From Aureimonas ureilytica DSM 18598 = NBRC 106430 (GTDB lineage Bacteria > Pseudomonadota > Alphaproteobacteria > Rhizobiales > Rhizobiaceae), in contig NZ_ARQE01000007.1 in NCBI RefSeq assembly GCF_000382705.1, forward strand, positions 62,433 through 126,432: a DNA stretch of 64,000 nt. The letters run 5' to 3'. Numbering within the stretch: position 1 is the first letter of the stretch; every line of letters begins with the position of its first letter. This document shows, one piece after another, positions 42,687 through 51,777 of the stretch. Below the pieces are notes generated by a model. The model saw nothing but the letters and a program-made list of their open reading frames with translations, had not been told where the DNA came from and did no database searches. A program made the translations under genes and the position numbers.

Positions 42687-43092
42687 GGGCGGGCGCGCGA
42701 GGGGTGCGACGCCGGGAGCGGCGAAAGCGCGCAGCGATCGCGAGCCTCGCGGACGGGTCAGTCGATTGCCCGACCGGTCCTCTGTCCCAAATCGCACCGT
42801 TCGTTCCGGCAACACCCGCCTCCGAGACGATGCGGCTCGGGGCACCCGCGACGGCATCGCGGTGGCGAGCCGGCTGTTTCAGCCTTTCACGCGAGCCGCC
42901 GGTGTCGGACCCTCGCAAGGGCTGGGTCAGCCGCCTTCGATCGAGACCGGCGGGGCGCCGCCGATCGCGCCCCGGGTCGACCGCTTCGCCTCGGAGATTG
43001 CGCGCGTCCGACCTGCATTTCATTCAACAGACTTGAAAAGATGGGCCTGTTCCGCTCTGTCACGTCTTTGAGCGATCGCAACGGGGGCGTGT
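42687..43092. other. Gap upstream of the XRE-cupin regulator
   Basis: 406 GC-rich nt without a supported gene. The last 80 nt turn more AT-rich and contain the palindrome at 43023-43037. Confidence 0.45.
43023..43037. promoter_or_regulatory. Operator candidate TTCAA-N5-TTGAA (regulator promoter)
   Basis: TTCAACAGACTTGAA lies 56 nt before the regulator start. The same TTCAA-N5-TTGAA palindrome recurs at 43861-43875 before the ABC operon, which suggests autoregulation by the XRE-cupin protein. Confidence 0.55.
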
Positions 43093-43713
43093 ATGAATTC
43101 GGAACTCAAACCATCTGAATCCGCGCGGGGCTCTCTCCCGGAGGCATCGGGTCTGTCGGGCAAGCTGGGCTTGCGGCTGAAGCTGGCGCGCCAGACCAAG
43201 GGCATGACGCTGAAGAGCCTGGCGGAGGCGGCGGGCTGTTCCGAAAGCCTTCTCTCCAAGATCGAGAACAACAAGGCCTCGCCCTCGCTGCCGATGCTGC
43301 ATCGTCTGGTGGGCGCGCTGGAGACCAATATCGGGCGCATGTTCGACGAGGTGGACGGCGAGGAAGGGATCGTCTTCCGCGCGGGGCAGCGGCCTCTCAT
43401 CACGCTCGACCCGCTTCGCCAAGGGGATGGCGTGACGCTCGAACGGGTGATCCCCTACTCCGCAGGCCATCTCCTCCAGTGCAACATCCATCATATCGAC
43501 GCCGGCGGCTCCAGTGCCGGGCCGATCCGGCATGTCGGCGAAGAGGTCGGCTATGTCGTGGCCGGCGAAGTCGAACTGATCGTGGACGAGCGATCCTTCC
43601 ACCTGCGCGAGGGTGATTCGTTCGCCTTCCAGTCCGAGCGGCCGCACCATTACCGCAACACGGGGACGAGGCGGGCCAGCATCTTCTGGGTCAACACGCC
43701 GCCGACTTTCTGA
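43093..43713 (+). CDS. XRE-family regulator with C-terminal cupin domain
   Basis: 206 residues. Helix-turn-helix at about 27-80 (LRLKLARQTKGMTLKSLAEA, CSESLLSKIENNKASPSLPM), then a cupin sensor (HHIDAGGSSAGPIRHVGEEV, GYVVAGEVELIVDE, FQSERPHHYRNTGTRRA). Proteins of this design (PuuR-like) sense small metabolites and control adjacent catabolic operons. The next genes form a sugar-type ABC operon on the same strand. Matching palindromes precede both transcription units. Confidence 0.9.
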   Translation: MNSELKPSESARGSLPEASGLSGKLGLRLKLARQTKGMTLKSLAEAAGCSESLLSKIENNKASPSLPMLHRLVGALETNIGRMFDEVDGEEGIVFRAGQRPLITLDPLRQGDGVTLERVIPYSAGHLLQCNIHHIDAGGSSAGPIRHVGEEVGYVVAGEVELIVDERSFHLREGDSFAFQSERPHHYRNTGTRRASIFWVNTPPTF

Positions 43714-43850
43714 CCACCGGCGAGAAAGCGGGCGGAGGGAAAGCCCGCGTTTGGAGCGGCTTGATGATCCGCTCGCAATGCACAGAATTCATGCGGCATT
43801 GCACAATCCATCGGCAGCCTTCGAACGCGACGCAATCTTCATCAACGTCG

Positions 43851-43879
43851 TTGACATCTGTTCAAGTCTCTTGAATTCT
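43851..43879 (+). promoter_or_regulatory. Promoter/operator of the ABC-transporter operon
   Basis: TTGACA at 43851-43856 is a perfect -35 box. The palindrome TTCAAG-TCT-CTTGAA (43861-43875) fills the spacer, and AATTCT follows as a weak -10. A repressor at this palindrome would block RNA polymerase directly. Confidence 0.5.
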
Positions 43880-43941
43880 CCTGCATGCCGACGACGGCAA
43901 AGGCCCGATGGATCGGGTCCGTGATCATGGAGAATCGGAAA

Positions 43942-44880
43942 ATGCGCCTTTCCCATTTCCTCGCCGGCAGCGCCGCCGCTCTGACGCTTCTGGCCGGCAC
44001 CGCCTCGGCGGCGCTCGCCGACACCTACGCGCTGGTGACGATCAACCAGCAGGCTCTGTTCTTCAATCAGATCAACGACGGCGCGAAGGCGGCCGCCAAG
44101 GCCGCCGGCGCCGAACTCGTGATCTTCGACGCCAACAACGTGCCCGCCGCCCAGAACACGGCGATCGAGAACTACATCACGCAGAAGGTCGACGGCATCA
44201 TCCTGATCGCGATCGACGTGAACGGCGTGAAGCCCGCCATCACAGAGGCGAAGAAGGCCGGCATTCCGGTGATCGCGATCGACGCGCAGATCCCGGACGG
44301 CGACAATGTCTCCTTCGTCGGCGTCGACAACATGAAGGCGGGCGAGGAGATCGGCAAGTTCTACGCCGACTACGTGAAGGCGCAGATGAAGGGCGAGGCG
44401 ACGGTCGGCGTCGTCGGCGCGCTCAATTCCTTCATTCAGAACCAGCGGCTCGACGGGTTCAAGAAGGCGGTGGGCGAGAGCGGCGCCAAGGTGACCTTCC
44501 TCAACACGGTGGACGGCCAGAACGTGCAGGACGTGGCGCTCGGCGCGGCCGAAAACCTCATGACCGCCAACCCGACCATGTCGACCCTCTACGCCACGGG
44601 CGAGCCGGCGCTGATCGGCTCCGTCTCGGCGGTCGAGAGCCAGGGCCGCCAGAGCGACGTGAAGGTCTTCGGCTGGGACCTGACCGCGCAGGCCGTGAAG
44701 GGCATCGACGAGGGCTGGGTCGCCGCCGTGGTGCAGCAGGACCCCGCCGGCGAAGGCAAGGTCGCCGTGGAGTCCCTCGTCAAGCTGAAGAAGGGCGAGA
44801 CGGTCGAGCCGATCATCAACGTGCCGGTGACGATCGTGACCAAAGAGAACGTCGACCAGTTCCGCGGCATGTTCAAGTAA
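43942..44880 (+). CDS. Sugar-type ABC transporter substrate-binding protein
   Basis: 312 residues of the Peripla_BP_4/RbsB class. Signal peptide MRLSHFLAGSAAALTLLAGT with cleavage near ALA-DTYALVTINQQALFF. Ligand-lobe motifs include GAELVIFDANNVPAAQNTAI, VDGIILIAIDVNGV, GIPVIAIDAQIPDGDNV and VFGWDLTAQAVKGIDEGWVA. It delivers a sugar or sugar-like compound to the permease. ATG at 43942 is preferred (GGAG upstream). Substrate not deducible; the downstream enzymes do not match any standard sugar pathway. Confidence 0.9.
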   Translation: MRLSHFLAGSAAALTLLAGTASAALADTYALVTINQQALFFNQINDGAKAAAKAAGAELVIFDANNVPAAQNTAIENYITQKVDGIILIAIDVNGVKPAITEAKKAGIPVIAIDAQIPDGDNVSFVGVDNMKAGEEIGKFYADYVKAQMKGEATVGVVGALNSFIQNQRLDGFKKAVGESGAKVTFLNTVDGQNVQDVALGAAENLMTANPTMSTLYATGEPALIGSVSAVESQGRQSDVKVFGWDLTAQAVKGIDEGWVAAVVQQDPAGEGKVAVESLVKLKKGETVEPIINVPVTIVTKENVDQFRGMFK

Positions 44881-44942
44881 CGAGCCCCGCCGGGCGGGCT
44901 CCGGCCCGCCTGGCGTCCCGTTTTCTCCAACCGAGCGGCGCC

Positions 44943-45737
44943 ATGACAGCCATCCCCGATCGTGTCCGGATGACCGGCATCACCAAGCGTTACGGTCCGA
45001 TCCAGACGCTCAGCGACGTTTCCCTCCGTCTGGCGCCCGGCGAGGTTCTCGGCCTCGTCGGCGACAATGGGGCGGGCAAGTCCACGCTCTCCAAGGTCCT
45101 GTCCGGCGCGGTCGTGCCGGATTCGGGAACGATCGAGATCGACGGACAGGCGGTCGCCTTCGCCTCGCCCGCCGACGCGCGCGCCGCTCGGGTGGAGATG
45201 GTCTACCAGGACCTGTCGCTCTGCGACACGGTGGATGTGGCCGGCAACATCTTCCTCGGCCGCGAGCCGCGCCGGCAGGTCGCGGGGCTGAAGCTCCTCG
45301 ACAAGCGCCGGATGCATGACGAGGCCAAGGCCATGCTGGAGACGCTGGGCATCGTCATCGCCGACACGCGCCTCATGGTCGAGAACCTGTCGGGCGGCCA
45401 GCGCCAGTCGATCGCCATCGGCCGCGCCGCCTCGTTCGAGCCCAAGGTCCTCATCATGGACGAGCCGACGGCCGCGCTCGCCGTCGCCGAGGTCGAGGCC
45501 GTGCTGGAGCTCATCCGCACCGTGTCGGCGCGCGGCGTCTCGGTGATCCTCATCACCCACCGGCTGCAGGATCTCTTCCTCGTCTGCGACCGCATCCAGG
45601 TCATGTACGAGGGCCGCAACGTCGCCGAGCGGCGCATCGTGGATACCAATATCGAGGAGGTCGTGAACCTCATCGTCGGACGCAAGTTCCAGGCGCGCTC
45701 GGCGCGCGGCCAGGACGGCGAAGGAGCACGGGCATGA
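44943..45737 (+). CDS. Sugar-type ABC transporter ATP-binding protein (single domain)
   Basis: 264 residues, one ABC domain. Walker A GDNGAGKST, Q-loop MVYQDLSLCDTV, signature LSGGQRQS, Walker B VLIMDEPTAALAVAE and H-loop ILITHRLQDLF. Sugar ATPases of the RbsA class carry two domains; this is the shorter FrcA-like form that works as a homodimer. It overlaps the permease gene by 4 nt. Confidence 0.92.
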   Translation: MTAIPDRVRMTGITKRYGPIQTLSDVSLRLAPGEVLGLVGDNGAGKSTLSKVLSGAVVPDSGTIEIDGQAVAFASPADARAARVEMVYQDLSLCDTVDVAGNIFLGREPRRQVAGLKLLDKRRMHDEAKAMLETLGIVIADTRLMVENLSGGQRQSIAIGRAASFEPKVLIMDEPTAALAVAEVEAVLELIRTVSARGVSVILITHRLQDLFLVCDRIQVMYEGRNVAERRIVDTNIEEVVNLIVGRKFQARSARGQDGEGARA

Positions 45738-46759
45738 ATTCGGGCATCGCGGGCGAAGGCGCCCATCTTCATGCCGCGGCGCCGCCGCGCGTGCGCAAGG
45801 CGACCTTGCGCGATCGCTTCATCGCCAATGGCGCGGTCGGCTCGATCGCCATCTTCTTCGTGCTCGTCTGCCTCCTGTTCGGCCTGACGACGGACGCGTT
45901 TCTCTCCACGCCCAATCTTCTCAACGTCATCCGACAGTCCGCGCCTCTCCTGATCGTCGCGGCCTCCATGACCTTCGTGATCACGACGGGCGGCATCGAT
46001 CTGTCGGTCGGCTCCGTCCTGGCGCTGGTCTGCGCCCTGTCGGCGGCGATGCTGCAGCTCGGCGTGCCCTGGCCGCTCACGATCCTCGCCATGCTGGCGC
46101 TCGGCGCGGCCATCGGCGCGGTGCAGGGCTTCTTCATCGCCTATGAGGGCATTCCGGCCTTCATCGTGACGCTGGCGGGCCTTTCCGTGATCCGGGGCGT
46201 CGCGCTTCTCATCACCGGCGGCTATTCCATCCCGATCGATCCCTCCAGCGTCTTCGTCACGCTCGGACGCGGCTGGCTCTTCGGCGTGCCCAATCCGGCC
46301 TGGATCGCGCTGATCGTTCTGGCCGGCGCCTATCTCGCCTTCAACGGCACGCGCTTCGGGCGCTATGTCACGGGCATCGGCGCCAACAAGGAGGCGGTGC
46401 GGCGCGCGGGCGTCGATACCAAGCGCACGCTGCTCTTCGTCTACATGCTCTCCTCCACCGCCGCCGCGCTGGCCGGCGTGGTTCTGGCCGGGCGGCTCGG
46501 TTCGGGCTCCTCCAATTCCGGCCAGGGCTTCGAGCTGGAGGTGATCGCGGCCGTGGTTCTCGGCGGCACCTCGCTCTTCGGCGGGCGCGGCACGATGGTC
46601 GGAACGGTGCTCGGCGCGCTGACGGTCGCCGTCATCGCCAACGGCCTGATCCTCGCCCATATGTCGCCCTTCCTGACGCCGATCATTACCGGCTCCATCA
46701 TCCTCGTCGCGATCTGGCTGAACTTCCGCCTGTTCCGCGGCGCCTCGCGCGGGCGCTGA
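45734..46759 (+). CDS. Sugar-type ABC transporter permease
   Basis: 341 residues with 8-10 hydrophobic segments (BPD_transp_2 family, RbsC/FrcC-like). ASMTFVITTGGIDLSVGSVL, PAFIVTLAGLSVIRGVALLI and VLGGTSLFGGRGTMVGTVLG are the family hallmarks. It works as a dimer with the ATPase and the binding protein above. The phosphotriesterase-like gene follows after 4 nt, showing that transport and metabolism are one operon. Confidence 0.93.
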   Translation: MNSGIAGEGAHLHAAAPPRVRKATLRDRFIANGAVGSIAIFFVLVCLLFGLTTDAFLSTPNLLNVIRQSAPLLIVAASMTFVITTGGIDLSVGSVLALVCALSAAMLQLGVPWPLTILAMLALGAAIGAVQGFFIAYEGIPAFIVTLAGLSVIRGVALLITGGYSIPIDPSSVFVTLGRGWLFGVPNPAWIALIVLAGAYLAFNGTRFGRYVTGIGANKEAVRRAGVDTKRTLLFVYMLSSTAAALAGVVLAGRLGSGSSNSGQGFELEVIAAVVLGGTSLFGGRGTMVGTVLGALTVAVIANGLILAHMSPFLTPIITGSIILVAIWLNFRLFRGASRGR

Positions 46760-46763
46760 TCCG

Positions 46764-47858
46764 ATGGCGCTCGACTTTCAGGACCCCGCCGGCAAGCGTC
46801 CGGCTCCCTCCGGCATCGGCGTGCGCTCGGGCCATGTGATGACGGTGGACGGCCCGATCGCCGTCACTGACATGGGCGTCACGCTGATGCACGAGCATAT
46901 CTTTCTCGACGGCGCCAAAAGCTGGCGCTGTCCGTGCCATCCGCCCGATCCGGTGCTGAACGAAGGCCCGGTGCGCGTCGAGATCATCGGCGAATTGCGC
47001 ATGAACCCCTATATGAACCGCGACAACGTCTCGCTCGACGACGGCGATCTCGCGCTCTCGGAACTGAAGATGTTCCAGGCGCTCGGCGGTCACACCGTGG
47101 TGGACCCCACGAATTTCGGCATCGGCCGCGACCCCGAAGGCCTGCGCCGCATCCAGCGCATGAGCGGCCTGAAGATCGTGATGGGCTCGGGCTTCTATCT
47201 CGAATTCAGCCATCCCGACTGGCTGAAGCGCATGGATGTCGACGAGGTCGCCGAGTTCATCGCGCGCGATGTCGGCGGCACGGCGGATCGGCCCGACATT
47301 CTGGCCGGGATCATCGGCGAGGTCGGCGTCTCCAAGGACTTCACGCCCGAGGAGCGCAAGTCGCTGCGCGGCGCGGCGCGGGCCTCGGCGCGCACCGGCG
47401 TTCCCCTGTCGATCCACCTGCCCGGCTGGGAACGCCTCGCCCACGAGGTGCTGGACGTGGTGGAAGCGGAAGGCGCGGATCTCCGCCACACGGTTCTGTG
47501 CCACATGAACCCGAGCCACGACGATCTCGCCTATCAGACGAGCCTCGCCAAGCGCGGCGCCTTCCTGGAATACGACATGATCGGCATGGACTATTACTAT
47601 GCCGATCAGGACGCGCAGTGTCCCTCGGACGAGGAGAACGCCCGCGCCATCCGGTCGCTGGTGGACGCCGGCTTTGCCGACCGCATCCTCCTCAGCCAGG
47701 ACGTGTTCCTGAAGATGATGCTGACCCGCTATGGCGGCTTCGGCTACGCCCATGTGCTCAAGCATTTCGTGCCGCGCCTCAAACGCCACGGCGTTCCCGA
47801 GAGCGTGATCGACGCGATCATGACCGACAATCCGCGCGCCGTCTTCTCGGCCGCCTGA
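46764..47858 (+). CDS. Phosphotriesterase-family metal hydrolase (PTER-like)
   Basis: 364 residues of the amidohydrolase superfamily. Metal site: HxH in GVTLMHEHIFLDG, Glu in GIIGEVGVSKDF where true phosphotriesterases have carboxylated Lys, His in LSIHLPGWERLA, His in VLCHMNPSHDDL, and Asp in ILLSQDVFLKMML. Members of this branch are lactonases or hydrolases of sugar-lactone phosphates or N-acyl compounds rather than organophosphate degraders. In this operon it probably opens or cleaves the imported compound. Substrate unknown. Confidence 0.88.
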   Translation: MALDFQDPAGKRPAPSGIGVRSGHVMTVDGPIAVTDMGVTLMHEHIFLDGAKSWRCPCHPPDPVLNEGPVRVEIIGELRMNPYMNRDNVSLDDGDLALSELKMFQALGGHTVVDPTNFGIGRDPEGLRRIQRMSGLKIVMGSGFYLEFSHPDWLKRMDVDEVAEFIARDVGGTADRPDILAGIIGEVGVSKDFTPEERKSLRGAARASARTGVPLSIHLPGWERLAHEVLDVVEAEGADLRHTVLCHMNPSHDDLAYQTSLAKRGAFLEYDMIGMDYYYADQDAQCPSDEENARAIRSLVDAGFADRILLSQDVFLKMMLTRYGGFGYAHVLKHFVPRLKRHGVPESVIDAIMTDNPRAVFSAA

Positions 47859-47886
47859 CCCCTTTTCGATCCTCGAAGGAAATCGC

Positions 47887-48654
47887 ATGTCCCGTAAGAA
47901 GGTCCTCCTCGCCGGCGAAAGCTGGGTGTCCACCGCGACGCATATCAAGGGCTTCGACCAGTTCCCGACCGTCACCTACCACCAGGGCGCGGACGAGCTT
48001 CTGGATGCCCTGAAGGACAGCGCCTACGACATCACCTTCATGCCCGCCCATCAGGCGCAGAAGGACTTTCCGCAGACGATGGAGGCCCTCAACGAATACG
48101 AGGCGATCATCCTCTCGGATATCGGCGCCAACACGCTGCTTCTGCATCCCGACACCTGGATTCACTCCAAGACGACGCCCAACCGCCTGAAGCTCCTGCG
48201 CGACTATGTCGATCAGGGCGGCGCGCTCCTGATGTTCGGCGGCTACTACTCGTTCCAGGGCATCAATGGCGGCGCCCGCTATGCCCGCACGCCGGTCGAG
48301 GATGTCCTGCCCGTCACGTGCCTTCGCTTCGACGACCGCGTGGAAGTGCCCGAAGGCTTCGCGCCTGTCGTCACCGGCCCGGCCTCGCATCCGATCCTCG
48401 ACGGGCTCGGCACGGACTGGCCGGTGCTTCTCGGCTACAACGAGGTCGAGCTGAAGCCGGGCGCCGAGGTTCTGGCGACCGTCTCCACCGAATACGGCTC
48501 GCAACCGCTTCTCGTCACCGGCACCTATGGCAAGGGCCGCTCGGTGGTCTGGACCTCGGATGTCGGCCCGCACTGGCTGCCGGGCGAGTTCATCCGCTGG
48601 GACGGCTACGCCCGGCTGTTCGGTGCGATGCTCGACTGGGCGACGGCGAAATAA
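47887..48654 (+). CDS. Putative glutamine-amidotransferase-like protein
   Basis: 255 residues resembling the class-I-glutaminase-like proteins annotated as putative glutamine amidotransferases (ThuA-like, DUF1355): KVLLAGESWVSTATHIKGFD, LNEYEAIILSDIGANTLLLH, then LLRDYVDQGGALLMFGGYYS and TGTYGKGRSVVWTSDVGPHW. The nucleophile-elbow region GGYYSFQG has no Cys, so glutaminase activity is unlikely. Relatives accompany sugar catabolic genes. Role in this pathway unknown. Confidence 0.75.
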   Translation: MSRKKVLLAGESWVSTATHIKGFDQFPTVTYHQGADELLDALKDSAYDITFMPAHQAQKDFPQTMEALNEYEAIILSDIGANTLLLHPDTWIHSKTTPNRLKLLRDYVDQGGALLMFGGYYSFQGINGGARYARTPVEDVLPVTCLRFDDRVEVPEGFAPVVTGPASHPILDGLGTDWPVLLGYNEVELKPGAEVLATVSTEYGSQPLLVTGTYGKGRSVVWTSDVGPHWLPGEFIRWDGYARLFGAMLDWATAK

Positions 48655-48666
48655 GGCGCATCCAGC

Positions 48667-49572
48667 ATGGCGGTCCATGTCGTCGGCAATGTCTGTCTCG
48701 ACACGACGTTCAGCCTCGCCCGCTTTCCGGAGCCGGGCGAGACGCTGAACGCGCGGGAGGCAGCTGTCGCGCTCGGCGGCAAGGGCGCCAACCAGGCGCT
48801 CGCCGCGCTCCGGGCGGGCGCGCGGACGACGCTCTGGTCGGCCGTCGGCGACGATTTGGAAGCCGCCTCCATCCGTCAGGGCCTCGTCGGCGCGGGCCTC
48901 TCCGACCGAGGCCTCGCCACCCTGCCGCTGCCAAGCGACCGCTCGGCCGTGCTGGTGGATGCGTCCGGCGAGAACATGATCGCAAGCGCCGTCGCCTGCG
49001 CCCGCACCTTCGATCCCGCCGCCGCCGGCTGGCACGTGGAAGCGCGCGGCGGGGACGTGGTGGTCCTGCAAGGGAATCTGGCGCCGGAGGCCACGCGCGC
49101 GGTGCTCGACATCGGCCGCTCGCTGGCCTTGCGGACCGTCCTCAACGCCAGCCCGCTCGCGCCGGGGGCGGGCCTTCTCGCGGGCCGACCCGATCTCGTC
49201 CTGGTGAACCGGGTCGAAGGCGAGGCGCTGACCGGCGAGCGGGAGCCCGGCCGGATCGTCGCGGCGCTGTGCGCGCGAACCGGCGGCGCGGCGGTGGTCA
49301 CGCTGGGGCCCGAGGGTTATGTCCTGGCGGAGGGGCCGGGCTCGGCTCCGCGCGCCCGGCCCGCCTTTCCCGCACGCCCCCTCGACACGAGCGGCGCGGG
49401 CGATGTCTTCTGCGGCACGCTGGCCGCGCGCCTGTCGCTCGGGCAGGGGCTCGACCAGGCGCTAGAGCTTTCGGCATGGGCGGCGGCGGTCGCCGTCACC
49501 CGTGCCGGCACCTTCGGTTGCGGCCCGAGCCGCGACGAATTCCAGACAGGACGGACACGAGAGAGCGTATGA
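48667..49572 (+). CDS. PfkB-family carbohydrate kinase (ribokinase-like)
   Basis: 301 residues. N-terminal ribokinase motif AVALGGKGANQALAALRAGA, and the C-terminal ATP/anion-hole signature RPLDTSGAGDVFCGTLAARL with the catalytic Asp in GAGD. It phosphorylates a sugar or nucleoside hydroxyl. Its stop overlaps the next start (ATGA). Which sugar is phosphorylated cannot be told; the enzyme should act after release of a sugar moiety from the imported substrate. Confidence 0.88.
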   Translation: MAVHVVGNVCLDTTFSLARFPEPGETLNAREAAVALGGKGANQALAALRAGARTTLWSAVGDDLEAASIRQGLVGAGLSDRGLATLPLPSDRSAVLVDASGENMIASAVACARTFDPAAAGWHVEARGGDVVVLQGNLAPEATRAVLDIGRSLALRTVLNASPLAPGAGLLAGRPDLVLVNRVEGEALTGEREPGRIVAALCARTGGAAVVTLGPEGYVLAEGPGSAPRARPAFPARPLDTSGAGDVFCGTLAARLSLGQGLDQALELSAWAAAVAVTRAGTFGCGPSRDEFQTGRTRESV

Positions 49573-50411
49573 GCACCCCATCCAAGCCCATCGGACAGGC
49601 CCAAGGCGACGCGCTCCAGGCGATCTTCGGCCGCGCCCAGGCAATCATCGGCGTCGTGCATCTCGCGCCGCTCCCCGGCAGCCCGCGCTTCGACGGCGAG
49701 GCGGTGGAGACGATCTACCAGCGCGGCCTCGACGACGCGCGCGCCTATCTCGAAGGGGGCTGCGACGGCGTCATCGTCGAGAACCACGGCGACGTGCCCT
49801 TCTCCAAACCCGACGCGATCGGCCCGGAAACCTCGGCCCATATGGCTGTCGTCGCCGACCGCATCCGTCGCGAGCTTGGCCGCCCGATCGGCATCAACGT
49901 TCTCGCCAACGCGGCCATTCCGGCGCTCGCCATCGCCAGCGCGGCGAATGCCGGTTTCGTGCGGGTCAACCAGTGGGCCAATGCCTATGTCGCCAATGAG
50001 GGCTTCGTCGAGGGCGAGGCGGCCCGCGCCATGCGCTACCGGGCGCAGCTGCGCGCCAAGGGCATCCGCATCTTCGCCGACGCCCATGTGAAGCACGGCG
50101 CGCACGCCATCGTCGCCGACCGGCCGGTGGAGGAACAGGTCAAGGACCTCGTCTTCTTCGACGCCGACGTGGTGATCGCCACCGGCCAGCGCACCGGCCA
50201 CGTGGCGGAACTCTCCTACATCCGCATGATCAAGGAAGCCGCCAACCTGCCGACCCTCGTCGGCAGCGGCGTGACGCGAGAGAATCTCCGCGACATCCTG
50301 TCGGTCGCCGACGGCGTGATCGTCGCAAGCTCCTTGAAGCACGACGGCGTCTGGTGGAATTCGGTCGATCTCGACCGGGTGAAGGCCTTCACGGCCGGGC
50401 TGAAGCGGTGA
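49569..50411 (+). CDS. BtpA/SgcQ-family protein
   Basis: 280 residues matching the BtpA family, a TIM-barrel group: AIIGVVHLAPLPGSPRFDGE, GGCDGVIVENHGDVPFSKPD, GINVLANAAIPALAIASAAN and VIVASSLKHDGVWWNSVDLD. BtpA was linked to photosystem I assembly in cyanobacteria, but in proteobacteria SgcQ-like members sit in sugar or nucleoside catabolic operons, as here. An aldolase or phosphorylase-like role is plausible but not demonstrated. It overlaps both neighbours by 4 nt. Confidence 0.85.
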   Translation: MSTPSKPIGQAQGDALQAIFGRAQAIIGVVHLAPLPGSPRFDGEAVETIYQRGLDDARAYLEGGCDGVIVENHGDVPFSKPDAIGPETSAHMAVVADRIRRELGRPIGINVLANAAIPALAIASAANAGFVRVNQWANAYVANEGFVEGEAARAMRYRAQLRAKGIRIFADAHVKHGAHAIVADRPVEEQVKDLVFFDADVVIATGQRTGHVAELSYIRMIKEAANLPTLVGSGVTRENLRDILSVADGVIVASSLKHDGVWWNSVDLDRVKAFTAGLKR

Positions 50412-51700
50412 GCGGGCGGCCCGCGATCCGCGCCGAGCGCCTTCTCGAACGGCTCGACCGCTTCGCCGCCATCGGCGCGACGGCGAAGGGCGGCGTCAAC
50501 CGGCAGGCGCTCACCGAGGGCGACCGGGAGGTCCGGGCGATGCTCGCGGGTCTTGCCGGCGCACGCGGCTTTTCCGTCGCCCAGGACGAGGCCGCCAACC
50601 TCTTCCTGCGGCGCGAGGGCACCGACGCCGGCCTGCCGCCGCTTCTTCTCGGCAGCCATCTCGACACGCAGCCGACCGGGGGGCGCTTCGACGGGGCGCT
50701 CGGCGTTCTGGCCGCCTTCGAAGTGCTGGAAGCGCTGGAGGATGCCGGCGTCGTATCCGAGCGCGCGGCCGAGGTCGCGGTCTGGACCAACGAGGAGGGC
50801 AGCCGCTTCGCGCCCGGCGCCATGGGCTCGCAGGCCTTCGCGGCGCGCGCGCTGCCGCCCGAATGGCGGGAGGCGCGCTCGACCGACGGGGCGCGGCTCG
50901 GCACCGAACTCGCCGCGACGATCGCCGCCCTGCCCGTGCCGCTGGCCCCGCTCGGGTTTCCGATCGCCGCCTATCTCGAACTGCACATCGAACAGGGGCC
51001 GGTGCTGGAGCGGGAGGACACGCCGATCGGCGTCGTGACCGGCATCCAGGGCACGCTCTGGCTGGAGGTCGAGATCACCGGGCAGGCCGCCCATGCGGGA
51101 ACGACGCCGCTCGGCTTCCGGCGCGATCCGATGCGCGCGGCGGCCGCCGCCATGGCGGAGCTCTACGGCGGCATCATGCCGGCGGATTCCGACGCCCGGT
51201 TCACCATCGGACGGATCGAGGCCGAGCCCGGCTCTGTCAACGCGGTTCCCGAACGGGTGCGCTTCACCATCGATCTGCGCCATCCCGACGCTTGCGAGCT
51301 CGCCGCCCTTGCCCTTCGAATTCGCGGCGTCTTGGAAAGCGCCTGCGCCGAGGCCGGCTGCGCCCTGTCGATCCGCCGTCTCGTGGACATGCCGCCGACC
51401 GCCTTTCCCGAGGCCATGGTGGAGCGGGTCGAGGCGAGCGCGCGTCGCGCGGGTCTCGCCTCGCGCCGCATCGTGTCGGGCGCCTTCCACGATGCGCTCT
51501 ACCTCGCCCGCTGCGCCCCGACCGCGATGATCTTCTGCCCCTGCCGCGACGGGATCAGCCACAACGAGGCCGAACACGTGGAGCCGCGCTTCGCCGTCGC
51601 CGGCGCGACCGTCCTCCTGGAAGCCGCTCTTTCGCTGCTCGGCGCGGCGGATACGGCCTCGCACCCTCCGATTGCCGCGAGCGGCCCGAGCGCCGCCTGA
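50408..51700 (+). CDS. M20-family amidohydrolase (allantoate amidohydrolase/N-carbamoylase type)
   Basis: 430 residues. Di-metal site: His and Asp in LLLGSHLDTQPTGGRFDGAL, the acid pair in VWTNEEGSRFAPGAMGS, His in LELHIEQGPVLE, and the C-terminal His in GISHNEAEHVEP. The lid/dimer domain contains GQAAHAGTTPLGFRRDPM. Such enzymes remove a carbamoyl or ureido group from N-carbamoyl amino acids or allantoate. GTG start overlaps the previous stop. Its presence suggests that the imported compound carries an amide or ureido nitrogen. Confidence 0.9.
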   Translation: MSGRPAIRAERLLERLDRFAAIGATAKGGVNRQALTEGDREVRAMLAGLAGARGFSVAQDEAANLFLRREGTDAGLPPLLLGSHLDTQPTGGRFDGALGVLAAFEVLEALEDAGVVSERAAEVAVWTNEEGSRFAPGAMGSQAFAARALPPEWREARSTDGARLGTELAATIAALPVPLAPLGFPIAAYLELHIEQGPVLEREDTPIGVVTGIQGTLWLEVEITGQAAHAGTTPLGFRRDPMRAAAAAMAELYGGIMPADSDARFTIGRIEAEPGSVNAVPERVRFTIDLRHPDACELAALALRIRGVLESACAEAGCALSIRRLVDMPPTAFPEAMVERVEASARRAGLASRRIVSGAFHDALYLARCAPTAMIFCPCRDGISHNEAEHVEPRFAVAGATVLLEAALSLLGAADTASHPPIAASGPSAA

Positions 51701-51777
51701 GGCCCCGGAAGTCGCGCGCCGACGGGCCGGTCCGAGCCCGACTCGCAAGGCTTTCGTCGCAGTGCTAGGCAGAGCGC

